Shown piece by piece: positions 18,657 to 26,797 of a stretch of DNA of 64,000 bases. This DNA is from Sphingomonas aerophila (GTDB taxonomy: Bacteria; Pseudomonadota; Alphaproteobacteria; Sphingomonadales; Sphingomonadaceae): NCBI RefSeq assembly GCF_014199305.1, contig NZ_JACIJK010000010.1, positions 1 through 64,000 of the forward strand, in the 5' to 3' direction. The notes beneath the pieces were generated by a model. The model ran no database searches and was not told the DNA's origin. It saw only the letters and a list, made by a program, of their open reading frames with translations. Both the position numbers and the translations under genes were made by a program. How positions within the stretch are numbered: the first letter of the stretch is position 1; each line of letters opens with the position of its first letter.

Positions 18657-19331
18657 TTACAGTGGTTGCGGGCGACCCCCGCGCACCGTCTCGACGTCCA
18701 GTCTGGCCGGCGTCAGGCCCGGCTCCTTTGAGGAGGCCAAGAGCCCTTCCGCCTCATGGACGATGCGGCGCAGGCGGCCTGTTCTGGTGTCACGAAGAAG
18801 CTCCGCGATCCGTTGACCGGGCGTCCACGACCCAAGGCCGGAGGCCGCATTGATGTGCCCTGCTTGACCGATATTCAGATGTCCGGCTCCCCAAGCGTGG
18901 GCCAGCGCCCGTGACTCGTCGAGCGTCGCGTGCGGGTCATCCTCGCTCGCGACGATCAGGGACACGAAGGGCAGTGTGCGGCGGGGGACTTTGCCGAACC
19001 GCGCGATCCGCTCGTCAACTCCCGGCCTATCCGCCGCCGGCGGTGCGACGAGCAGCGCGCCGAGCACGGTAGAGGCGCCGCTGGCGCCCATCAGGTTCGC
19101 CCACCATGCGACTGCCTGGCACCCCAGGCTATGGGCGACCAGCACGACCGGGCAGGCCGAAGAGCTGACGGCTTCGTCGATCCGGCCGATCCATGTGTTA
19201 CGGACCGGGTCGTCCCACGAACCCAGTTCGACGCCGCGACAATCGTTGCGCTCACGCTCCCACCGCCGCTGCCAATGGTCGGCTCCTGATCCATGAAGAC
19301 CCGGCACTGTGAGGAAAAGCGGGCGAATCAT
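18657..19331 (-). CDS. RBBP9/YdeN-family alpha/beta hydrolase
   Basis: 224 residues. Opens with LFLTVPGLHGSGADHWQRRW, typical of RBBP9/YdeN serine hydrolases; nucleophile S68 is in AHSLGC, the acid is likely D131 or D132 in VASEDDP, and the histidine is H159 in QAGHINAASG. Cytoplasmic, small single-domain esterase-like enzyme; substrates are not known for bacterial members. The C-terminus after about residue 185 is longer and more basic than in most relatives. Convergent with the LysR gene. Confidence 0.9.
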   Translation of the reverse strand: MIRPLFLTVPGLHGSGADHWQRRWERERNDCRGVELGSWDDPVRNTWIGRIDEAVSSSACPVVLVAHSLGCQAVAWWANLMGASGASTVLGALLVAPPAADRPGVDERIARFGKVPRRTLPFVSLIVASEDDPHATLDESRALAHAWGAGHLNIGQAGHINAASGLGSWTPGQRIAELLRDTRTGRLRRIVHEAEGLLASSKEPGLTPARLDVETVRGGRPQPL

Positions 19332-19591
19332 CGACTATTCCTCCAGCGAGGCAGGTCGCTCATGCAGCGGACGCGAGTATTCGCTAAAGTTGCGCGCCGG
19401 GCGATCCGCGACAAGCTTTCGACCGCTAAAGACGTGCTTGCACCGGCGCCGATCGTTCGCCGGCTGCCGGCGCGGCAATCGGTCATCGAGGGTGCCGCGA
19501 CCCCGTCGAGGCGAAGCTTCGCCAGCAACAAGCTTTTCTTCTGATTCCTACTCAGGCGATGGGATATGCTGCCGAGTCTCGGAGGTGATCC

Positions 19592-20233
19592 ATGTCGCTG
19601 AAGCTGTTCGACACCGTTCCCGATTTCACGCAATCGTCCACCGTTGGGGCGCTGTCCTTTTATGAATGGGCGGGCGCCGACTGGGTCGTGCTTTTCTCGC
19701 ATCCACGGGATTTCACGCCGGTTTGCACAACGGAACTGGGCGCGGTCGCCCGGCTGAAGCCCGAGTTCGATCGACGCGGCGTGAAGCTGCTTGGCCTGTC
19801 GGTCGACTCGCTGGATCGGCACCATGCCTGGGCGAATGACATCCTGCTGTCGCAAGGGGTGGAGATCAATTTCCCGTTGATCGCGGATGAGGACCGGCGG
19901 ATCGCCAACCTGCTTGGCCTTATCCATCCCAACGCCTCTGACACGACAACCGTGCGTACCGTGTTCGTGATCGACTCGTCGCGACAGGTCCGGCTGACGC
20001 TGACCTACCCCGCGTCCACGGGGCGCAACTTCGCAGAAATTCTGCGTACGATCGACAGCCTGAAGCTGACCGACACGCACAAGGTCGCCACCCCTGCCGA
20101 CTGGCGGCCCGGTGAGGACGTGATCATCCTGCCAAGCGTCACGGATGAGGTTGCAGGGCGGCTGTTCCCACAAGGCTGGACCGAACAAACGCCGTACCTG
20201 CGCACGGTTGCGTTGCAGGAACACACGCCGTGA
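19592..20233 (+). CDS. 1-Cys peroxiredoxin (Prx6 type)
   Basis: 213 residues; CGGAGGTGATCC precedes ATG 19592. Peroxidatic C45 lies in FTPVCTTE, and no other cysteine is present in the protein, so it is a true 1-Cys enzyme needing an external thiol for turnover. Length and the C-terminal dimerisation region (PADWRPGEDVIILPSV) fit Prx6. It reduces hydrogen and organic peroxides in the cytoplasm. Its stop overlaps the GTG of the serine acetyltransferase gene by 4 bp, linking peroxide defence to cysteine synthesis in one transcript. Confidence 0.95.
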   Translation: MSLKLFDTVPDFTQSSTVGALSFYEWAGADWVVLFSHPRDFTPVCTTELGAVARLKPEFDRRGVKLLGLSVDSLDRHHAWANDILLSQGVEINFPLIADEDRRIANLLGLIHPNASDTTTVRTVFVIDSSRQVRLTLTYPASTGRNFAEILRTIDSLKLTDTHKVATPADWRPGEDVIILPSVTDEVAGRLFPQGWTEQTPYLRTVALQEHTP

Positions 20234-21192
20234 CCGTGACGGCGATCCGCAACGACCATCCCGAACCGACGATCGGCTCCGCGGTAGCCGCCCTGCGCGC
20301 GGCACGTCAGGCATGGCGGGACGGGCAGGACGAATCGCGCGACGTGGACAGCTTTCCCGGGCGCGCTGCGGTCAGGCGGATCATGGACCTGCTTTCGGGC
20401 GCGCTGTTTCCCCGTCGTCTGGGCGGGTTCCGGGGTGCGGATGCCGAGGAGGACACCTTTGTCGCCGCCCGGCTGATCGCCGCCTTTGCCGATCTGGAGC
20501 GGGAAGTCGCGGCAGAGCTTGGCTATTGGCAGAAGGAATCGCGCGGCGCGTTCGACCCGGAGCAAGCCGGCATGATCGTGCGGCTGTTCAGCGCCACGCT
20601 GGGCGATATTCGATCGCAGGTCGACAGCGACGTGGAAGCCGCTTTCCTGGGTGATCCCGCCGCCCGCAGCGTTGACGAAATCCTGCTCTGCTATCCCGGT
20701 GCGATCGCCAGCCTGCATCACAGGATCGCCCACCAGCTGCACGGGCTTGGCGCGCCAATCCTCGCGCGGTTGATCTCCGAACTCGCGAACGAGCAGACGG
20801 GGATCGACATCCATCCCGGTGCGACGATCGGCCGCGGCTTCTTCATCGACCATGGCACGGGCGTCGTGATCGGTGAGACCGCGATCATCGGCGACAGGGT
20901 GAGGCTCTACCAGCATGTGACGTTGGGTGCGCGCAGCGCGCTGGGTGCGTCCCGCCACGGCGGGCGAAGGCGGTTCGATCGGCATCCCATCGTCGAGGAC
21001 GATGTCGTGATCTACGCTGGCACCACCATTCTTGGCCGGGTAACGATCGGCGCCCGGTCGATCATCGGCGGCAATGTGTGGTTGTTGTCCGACGTTCCGC
21101 GTGACAGCGTGATCGTGCAACCGGAGGCGCAGCAACTGGGTAGCCCTTTATCCGAAGAACTTCGCGACACGCTGGTGGAGGCCGTATCCTGA
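20230..21192 (+). CDS. epsC: Serine O-acetyltransferase (EpsC-type)
   Basis: 320 residues starting at GTG 20230, overlapping the peroxiredoxin stop (GTGA). A helical N-terminal region (to about 185) precedes a left-handed beta-helix of hexapeptide repeats (IDIHPGATIGRGFFIDHGTG, then VIGETAIIGDRVRLYQHVTLGA). This is the serine acetyltransferase pattern that makes O-acetylserine, the cysteine precursor. The long N-terminus matches the EpsC type rather than classic CysE. No O-acetylserine sulfhydrylase gene is adjacent. It is followed with a 1-bp overlap by a gamma-glutamyl hydrolase-like gene. Confidence 0.92.
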   Translation: MTVTAIRNDHPEPTIGSAVAALRAARQAWRDGQDESRDVDSFPGRAAVRRIMDLLSGALFPRRLGGFRGADAEEDTFVAARLIAAFADLEREVAAELGYWQKESRGAFDPEQAGMIVRLFSATLGDIRSQVDSDVEAAFLGDPAARSVDEILLCYPGAIASLHHRIAHQLHGLGAPILARLISELANEQTGIDIHPGATIGRGFFIDHGTGVVIGETAIIGDRVRLYQHVTLGARSALGASRHGGRRRFDRHPIVEDDVVIYAGTTILGRVTIGARSIIGGNVWLLSDVPRDSVIVQPEAQQLGSPLSEELRDTLVEAVS

Positions 21193-21941
21193 TGCGCGCC
21201 GCGCGCCGGCCGCTTGTCGGCGTGCTGTGCTGCAACGAGTTCGCCGACCGTGCCGTGCAGGTTGTCGCGAGCCGCTTTGTGCGGCCCCTGACCCATATGG
21301 CCGACGCAACGGTTCTGTTGGTGCCTGCCATCGCCGATGCAGCGGACGTGAGCGGCGTAGCGGCGGCGCTCGACGGGCTGCTGCTCACCGGCTCGCGCTC
21401 GCATGTCGCGCCCGAACGGTATGGCGCCGGCCGGATCGGCGCTCCGGTGCTGGACACCGACCGTGACGAGGTCGCCCTCGCCCTGTCCGCGCAGATGATC
21501 GAGGCTGGCAAGCCCGTGTTCGGCATTTGTCGCGGGTTGCAGGAGATCAACGTCCTGTTCGGCGGAACGCTGCGGGAGCCGTCGGTTGCCGGCCGCCACC
21601 ATCGTGGCCGATGGGACGACAGCTATGACGAGCTATTTGACCATTACCACGGCGTCGATCTGGTCGAGCATGGCCGCCTGGCCGTGGCAACTGGAGAGCG
21701 CACCCTTCGGGTCAACTCGGTCCATGAACAGGGGGTCGACCGGCTGGGTGCCGGCCTGAGCGTCGAAGCGACCTCGGAGGAAGACGGGTTGGTCGAAGCG
21801 GTGTGGGCCCGCCCCTGCGGAGCGGACGTTCTGGGGGTGCAGTGGCACCCGGAGTGGGATGCCGGGCATTCCGACGCGAGCCGCGCTTTCTTCGCGCTGG
21901 TCGGCACCTCGCTGCGCACCTCTGCCCATGCACAACGATGA
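21192..21941 (+). CDS. Gamma-glutamyl-gamma-aminobutyrate hydrolase-like class I amidotransferase
   Basis: 249 residues with TGATG overlap to the preceding stop. Class I glutamine-amidotransferase fold with the Cys-His-Glu triad C113 (VFGICRGLQEIN), H219 and E221 (VQWHPEW). Similar to PuuD-type enzymes that hydrolyse gamma-glutamyl bonds, for example of gamma-glutamyl-GABA. In this context, next to serine acetyltransferase and a thiol peroxidase, a gamma-glutamyl peptide such as a glutathione-related compound is an alternative substrate (inference). Confidence 0.9.
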   Translation: MRAARRPLVGVLCCNEFADRAVQVVASRFVRPLTHMADATVLLVPAIADAADVSGVAAALDGLLLTGSRSHVAPERYGAGRIGAPVLDTDRDEVALALSAQMIEAGKPVFGICRGLQEINVLFGGTLREPSVAGRHHRGRWDDSYDELFDHYHGVDLVEHGRLAVATGERTLRVNSVHEQGVDRLGAGLSVEATSEEDGLVEAVWARPCGADVLGVQWHPEWDAGHSDASRAFFALVGTSLRTSAHAQR

Positions 21942-22092
21942 ACTGCGACAGGGGCGAGTTCAGCGCTAGCCGATCGGGCTGAGGGGAGGCACGGCGATGT
22001 GGACCGCAGCGGCCGCCCTACCAATAATGACCGAATAGCGGTGTTGCGGGATGGCCCGCGATGACGCTCGTTGCTGATCAGGGGGGATGCGC

Positions 22093-23475
22093 ATGGCGAC
22101 AACAGCAGGATCGACGGCGGCGAACAGCACGGGCCAGCGCGCGCCAAGGCTGAGCGAGGATTGGTGGGCGCTCTCCATTGGGCTGTTCGTGGTGGTGCTC
22201 GCTTGCGTCCTGTTCTGGAGTGGTGGCAGCCTGCGCTGGCTGGCTGTGCTGCCGCCCCGCTGGACGCATCCGGGGCAAGTCGCGGCTGACCTGGTTGCCA
22301 ATTGGGCCCGCTATGGCGCGCAGTTCCTGTTCTGGCTGGCGGCCTTTTCCGTCGTGCTTTCGGCGCTGGGGCAGCGGGTTCGCGCTTTCGCGCCGGCGTT
22401 CGCCTTTCTGTATGTGGCGGCCTATCTGATCTTCGTGATCGGGCAGTGGGATGGCGCGACCCGGTACAATCTGGAACCGCCGCTGGTTGCCCTTCTTCTC
22501 GGGCTCGTCATCGCCAATGTCGGCCACCTGCCGCGCTGGCTCGATGCGGAGTTTCGAGGCGAGTTCTACGTCAAGACCGGCATCGTGCTGCTGGGCGCGA
22601 CGCTGCCCTTTTCGCTGCTCCTGCTCGCTGGGCCGATCGCCGTGCTGCAGGCGTCGATCGTGTCGGTCGTCACCTTTGGCGTGATCTACCTTGTCGCGAT
22701 CAAGCTGGGGTTAGACCGGCGCTTTGCGGCGACGCTGGGTGTTGGCGGCGCGGTATGCGGGGTCTCTGCGGCAATCGCCGTGGCCGGCGCGGTTGGCGGT
22801 CGGAAGGAGCACACCGCGGTCACGATCACCCTGGTCGTCCTGTGGGCAATCATCATGATCTTTGTTCTGCCGCTCGCCGCGCGCGCGATGCACCTGCCGA
22901 CGGGCGTGGCGGGGGCCTGGATCGGCACATCGGAATTTGCCGACGCCGCCGGGATAGCCGCGGCCCAGGCCTATGGCGGCTATGCCGGCCGGATCCCTGG
23001 CATCGCCGGCACCGCAGACCAGGCGCTGCAGGCGTTCACGCTGATGAAGGTGGTTGGCCGCGACATGTGGATCGGAATCTGGGCGGTCGGCCTTGCAGTG
23101 GTCGCAACTACTCGCTGGGAGCGGTCGCCGGGTGTGGCTCCCGACCCGCGCGAGGTCTGGCGGCGTTTCCCGAAGTTCATCATCGGGTTCTTCCTGGCCT
23201 CCGGGATCATCACGATTGCCACGGCGAGCTACAGCCTTGCCGACTATAATCGCGTCGCGGTGGCGGGGCTGGTCGGGCCGATAAAGGACCTGCGTACCTG
23301 GGCCTTCATCTTTTGCTTCTTCAGCATCGGCCTGACCACCCGATTTCGAGATCTGGCGGCCGCAGGGCGAAAGCCGTTTGCCGCATTCACGGCGGGCGTC
23401 GGGGTCAACCTTTCGCTGGGGTTCGTGCTGTCGATTTACGTGTTCGGGGCATATTGGGCGACGCTTGGACAATGA
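22093..23475 (+). CDS. yeiH: YeiH-family putative anion exporter
   Basis: 460 residues from ATG 22093, chosen over ATG 22087 because the GGGGGG ribosome site abuts the latter. Ten to eleven hydrophobic segments. Family features are the LGATLPFSLLLLAGPIAVLQ segment, AVCGVSAAIAVAGAVGGRKEH and EFADAAGIAAAQAYGG (YeiH/Pfam Cons_hypoth698). It is annotated elsewhere as a sulfate exporter, but this is not firmly proven; sulfite or another sulfur anion is possible. It lies 150 bp after the thiol/cysteine gene cluster on the same strand and overlaps the small Cys-rich gene at its end. Confidence 0.9.
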   Translation: MATTAGSTAANSTGQRAPRLSEDWWALSIGLFVVVLACVLFWSGGSLRWLAVLPPRWTHPGQVAADLVANWARYGAQFLFWLAAFSVVLSALGQRVRAFAPAFAFLYVAAYLIFVIGQWDGATRYNLEPPLVALLLGLVIANVGHLPRWLDAEFRGEFYVKTGIVLLGATLPFSLLLLAGPIAVLQASIVSVVTFGVIYLVAIKLGLDRRFAATLGVGGAVCGVSAAIAVAGAVGGRKEHTAVTITLVVLWAIIMIFVLPLAARAMHLPTGVAGAWIGTSEFADAAGIAAAQAYGGYAGRIPGIAGTADQALQAFTLMKVVGRDMWIGIWAVGLAVVATTRWERSPGVAPDPREVWRRFPKFIIGFFLASGIITIATASYSLADYNRVAVAGLVGPIKDLRTWAFIFCFFSIGLTTRFRDLAAAGRKPFAAFTAGVGVNLSLGFVLSIYVFGAYWATLGQ

Positions 23476-23741
23476 ACCTTGCGGTGAGACTGCTGGGCGC
23501 TCTCGGAATGCGTCTCGTTGCACCTGCGGGCTGCCGCGGTTGCACGCATTTTTGCCAGGACGGGGCCAGGCTGGAGGTAGCGCTGCCGGGGCTGGCGGTG
23601 CTGTCATCAGCCGCGGGTTCGACGCGAGCGGATGACGGCTTCTGCCGGCACCACGATGCGTTGATCAACGGGCAGGCCCGATGCGCGGACTACAAGCTCA
23701 GTCCTGCGCCGTGTGGGGCTTCGGTACTCTCACGAAACTGA
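23472..23741 (+). CDS. Small Cys-rich protein (89 aa)
   Basis: ATG 23472 overlaps the yeiH stop (ATGA) and the frame ends at 23741, giving 89 residues. Six or more cysteines: C-x2-C-x3-C (CRGCTHFC) then FCRHHD, ARCADY and PCG. The cluster plus the GLAVLSSAAGSTRADDGFC segment has the look of a small metal- or Fe-S-binding family I have seen in Sphingomonads without a known function. Its 3' end overlaps the convergent halogenase-like gene (23698-25152) by 44 bp. Cotranslation with a possible sulfur-anion exporter hints at a sulfur or redox role (inference). Confidence 0.75.
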   Translation: MNLAVRLLGALGMRLVAPAGCRGCTHFCQDGARLEVALPGLAVLSSAAGSTRADDGFCRHHDALINGQARCADYKLSPAPCGASVLSRN

Positions 23742-25152
23742 TGCCGGGCGCCGGTGCGCCGTCGGGAAACTGAGCTGCTTGCATGGCGAGAGACCGACAG
23801 GCGCTCATCAAGGTCTGTCGCTCAACGTTCCGATCGGTGCCGAGCACTACCGGGTCGGGAACGGCGGGGCGAATCCCCTGCCCGAGGAGGACCGCACGCC
23901 AGGCGTCGGCGGGCACGCTGTCCTCGTCGCGATGCGGCAGCTGTCCGCGTCGGCGGAACTGGGCAAGCGTGTCCGCCAGTGACGACGGTGGTTCAACTGC
24001 TGACAACCCCGTCCAGAACGGGCCACGGCGTCGCCCGCCTGCCAGATAGTGCGCGGCGACGAAGTCGCGAAGGTGCTCGGTTCTAAGGCGGGCCCTCCGA
24101 TTGTATTCCGCGACAAGGACGGGCTCCATGTCCCGAGCGGGCAGCAGTTCGAGCGCGAGAAGCAGATGGTGCGCCGCCAGGGTAAAGCCGGGCAGGGCGA
24201 GGGCGCCGAGTTGCGCGGCCCCGTCGCCCAGACGCAGCAAATTGCCGGTCCACCCATACGCAGCCGCACCGGGCGTCAGTTTCAGCGGTTCTGCCGCATC
24301 GCTGACAGGCTTTGCCTGCCCGATGCCCGCATTGAAGGCGACTGCGCCAATCCCCGTGTCGCCATGTGCCCACCGCGCACGCCACCCGTCGCCGACTGTT
24401 TCATACTCGTCGACCAGCCCCGACGCGTCGGTTCGTGTGACGGTCAGGCGATCCGCTGGGAGGACCCCGGACCAGTCCAGCCATTCCTCGCCCGGAAGCG
24501 GCTTGCCCGCCGCCCAAACGAACAGGTCCGCTTCTATCACGCGGCCGCTCGCCAGGCGGATCGCCCGCCAGCCGCCATCAGGTCCGGGCAGCGCGGCTTG
24601 CAAAGGGCCTTCGCTGACGACCACGTTCGCCCGTTGGCACCCCGCGCCGATAACCGCGCCAAAGCGGTCCGGGGCGAGGGCGAGCGTCACGTCCGCCTGC
24701 GCCAGTTCGGTCGAAACCAGTGCGTCCGGGGAGAAGCGGCCCGCTTCAGCCAGCGCGGCCGCGGGGAAAAGGTCGTGAAAGGCCATGCGGGCACCGGCAT
24801 GAAGCCAACGCTGGTGGAGCGCGCCCGTGCCGGGGATGCGGACTGTCTCCCCCTCCGGGCACATCCAGCGGCCGCCCGACCGGCTCCAGCCAGTAAAGCG
24901 GCGGGCGAGAAGGGGAGCCGCAATGCCGCGGGCCAGCAGGTCCGCTTCCGCCAAGCCGAGTGAAGGCAGAAGCGGAAAGGCGGATGGCCACAGGCGCGGC
25001 AGCCGGTCCGCCAGCGCTTCGGCCGGAACAGGCATGGTGACCAGCTCGACGCGAGCGTGGGGCAGGGTGCGCGTCAACGCCAGCGCAGCCATCCCGGCGA
25101 CGACCCCGCTACCGACAATCGCGACGGTGCGGATCGGGGGCGACGCACTCAT
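23698..25152 (-). CDS. Degenerate tryptophan-halogenase-like flavoprotein
   Basis: 484 residues, start overlapping the stop of the upstream canonical halogenase (ATGA). The N-terminus keeps a Rossmann FAD motif as IVGSGVVAGMAAL instead of GGGTAGW. A region resembling the C-terminal half follows, including ADLFVWAAG in place of GDLFIDCSG and ending LLGQGIRP. It lacks the catalytic lysine segment (TFKLG) and the W-x-W-x-I-P motif, so it is very unlikely to halogenate. Possible roles are an FAD-binding partner of the adjacent enzyme or a flavin oxidoreductase. It is the distal gene of a two-gene leftward operon divergent from a TBDT. Confidence 0.8.
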   Translation of the reverse strand: MSASPPIRTVAIVGSGVVAGMAALALTRTLPHARVELVTMPVPAEALADRLPRLWPSAFPLLPSLGLAEADLLARGIAAPLLARRFTGWSRSGGRWMCPEGETVRIPGTGALHQRWLHAGARMAFHDLFPAAALAEAGRFSPDALVSTELAQADVTLALAPDRFGAVIGAGCQRANVVVSEGPLQAALPGPDGGWRAIRLASGRVIEADLFVWAAGKPLPGEEWLDWSGVLPADRLTVTRTDASGLVDEYETVGDGWRARWAHGDTGIGAVAFNAGIGQAKPVSDAAEPLKLTPGAAAYGWTGNLLRLGDGAAQLGALALPGFTLAAHHLLLALELLPARDMEPVLVAEYNRRARLRTEHLRDFVAAHYLAGGRRRGPFWTGLSAVEPPSSLADTLAQFRRRGQLPHRDEDSVPADAWRAVLLGQGIRPAVPDPVVLGTDRNVERQTLMSACRSLAMQAAQFPDGAPAPGISFVRVPKPHTAQD

Positions 25153-26639
25153 GCCGCACGCATCAGCTGGTCACGGTGATCGGGCATGGCCGCGACCTCA
25201 CGCGCGATCGCGGCGCGAAGTTCGGCCAGGGCACGGTCGAGCGCCTCCTCGCCCAGCAAATCGGCCCGTTGGTCCCAGCGTTCGGGAATGATCCCCTGGC
25301 CCAGATACACCGCCACCCAGCTGGGCTCCAGGAACAGGCCATAGCCATATTGCTGGACCTGCGCGCTCCGCCGCCAAAGCTCCAGCTTTTCCTCCAGGCT
25401 GTCCGGGATTCGCATGGTGCGGACATGATCCCAGAAGGGAGAATCGTCGCGGGTCGTGGCATGGTAGTGGAGGATCAGGAAGTCGCGGATGCGATCATAT
25501 TCGGCGTCAACGGCGGCGTTGAAGCCGTCGCGGTCAACCGGCTCGATCGTCCGTCCGGGGAAGTGCTCCAGCAACCGCGTGATCGCCATCTGGACGAGGT
25601 AGATGCTGGTGGACTCGAGCGGCTCCAGGAACCCGGAGGCGAGGCCCACCGCGATCACATTGCCGACCCAACTCCTGCGCCGCCGCCCTGCCTTGAAGCG
25701 CAACAACCGTGGTTCGGCCAGTGAAGGCGTCTCCAGCGCGTCCAGCAATGCTGCTTGCGCGGTTGCATCATCGCAATGCGCGCTTGAATAGACATAGCCG
25801 TTGCCGACGCGATGCCGCAGCGGAATGCGCCAGCGCCATCCGGCCGGCATGGCGACCGCGCGCGTGAATGGCTCGATCGGTCCTGGCGGGGAGGCGCACG
25901 GCGCAGCAACGGCGCGATCACAGGGCAGCCAGTGCGACCAATCCTCCCACGGCTCATCCAGGGCGGTGCCAAGAAGCACACTGCGGAACCCCGAACAGTC
26001 GATGAACAGGTCACCCTCGATCCGCTGCCCGTCGGAGAGTTGCAGTGCGCGCACGTCACCGGTCGGGTCGTCGCGGTCGACATTGGCGACGAGCCCCTCG
26101 ACGCGACGCACGCCGCGCTCCTCCGACCATGTGCGCAGGAATGGCGCAAACCGAGTAGCATCGAACTGATAGGCGTAGCCGAAGCTGTTGGTCACGTTCC
26201 GGTTCGACGGAAAGGCGAAGCGGCTCTGTTCCGCCGCGACCACGGCGGGTGAATAGTCGCCGATCGGGGAGGTGCCATCCGCCCCGCGACGTCGAAGCCA
26301 GTGATGGTGAAAGGCGATCCCGTTCAACGGTTGGCCATAGCTTCCGAACGGGTGAATGTAGCGGTCGCCGATCCTGCCGAAATCCCGGAACTCGATCCCG
26401 AGTTTAAAGGTCGCCTCTGTCGCGGCCATGAAGGCGTGCTCGTCGATGCCAAGGCGCGTGATGAAGGCCCGCAAATGGGGCAGCGTCGCCTCGCCAACGC
26501 CGACGATGCCGATATCGGCTGATTCGACCAGCGTGACCTTGCAAGCAGCGCCAGCCAGCGCCGACAGCGCGGCAGCCGTCATCCAGCCTGCCGTTCCCCC
26601 ACCCAAGATGACGACCCGTGATCTTGGCTGGACCGGCAT
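25149..26639 (-). CDS. Flavin-dependent tryptophan halogenase family protein
   Basis: 496 residues from ATG 26639, preceded by GGAGGGAGAGA; a longer frame to 26768 is discarded because it would run into the divergent promoter. FAD motif GGGTAGW (13-19), catalytic lysine K79 in TFKLG, halogenase motif W268-R-W-R-I-P273, and SGFLEPLESTSI near the C-terminus. All canonical residues are present, so it may chlorinate or brominate an indole, phenol or other aromatic. In Sphingomonads and Caulobacter these genes commonly sit beside sugar-uptake TBDTs, where their substrate is unknown. It is divergent from a large TBDT and followed by a degenerate paralogue. Confidence 0.92.
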   Translation of the reverse strand: MPVQPRSRVVILGGGTAGWMTAAALSALAGAACKVTLVESADIGIVGVGEATLPHLRAFITRLGIDEHAFMAATEATFKLGIEFRDFGRIGDRYIHPFGSYGQPLNGIAFHHHWLRRRGADGTSPIGDYSPAVVAAEQSRFAFPSNRNVTNSFGYAYQFDATRFAPFLRTWSEERGVRRVEGLVANVDRDDPTGDVRALQLSDGQRIEGDLFIDCSGFRSVLLGTALDEPWEDWSHWLPCDRAVAAPCASPPGPIEPFTRAVAMPAGWRWRIPLRHRVGNGYVYSSAHCDDATAQAALLDALETPSLAEPRLLRFKAGRRRRSWVGNVIAVGLASGFLEPLESTSIYLVQMAITRLLEHFPGRTIEPVDRDGFNAAVDAEYDRIRDFLILHYHATTRDDSPFWDHVRTMRIPDSLEEKLELWRRSAQVQQYGYGLFLEPSWVAVYLGQGIIPERWDQRADLLGEEALDRALAELRAAIAREVAAMPDHRDQLMRAA

Positions 26640-26797
26640 GTCTCTCTCCCTCCAGATATTCGTACCGTCCGCACTAATTATATCAACTTTCGATAATCTC
26701 TTGAGAGGCGCGGTGAAGCTTGTTACGAAAGATTCAAGCCCAGCCTCTTGGCTGGAAAGCACGAGCACCTGTCAGGGGCCAAAGGGAGGATCGAGAG
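26640..26797. promoter_or_regulatory. Divergent promoter region, halogenase and TBDT
   Basis: 158 bp between the two start codons. The stretch 26674-26700 is markedly AT-rich for this genome and contains an imperfect inverted repeat (TATATC, then GATAAT). It is probably promoter plus operator for both genes; the regulator may be the ROK protein encoded at 30288-31520, but no ROK box is proven. Confidence 0.45.
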
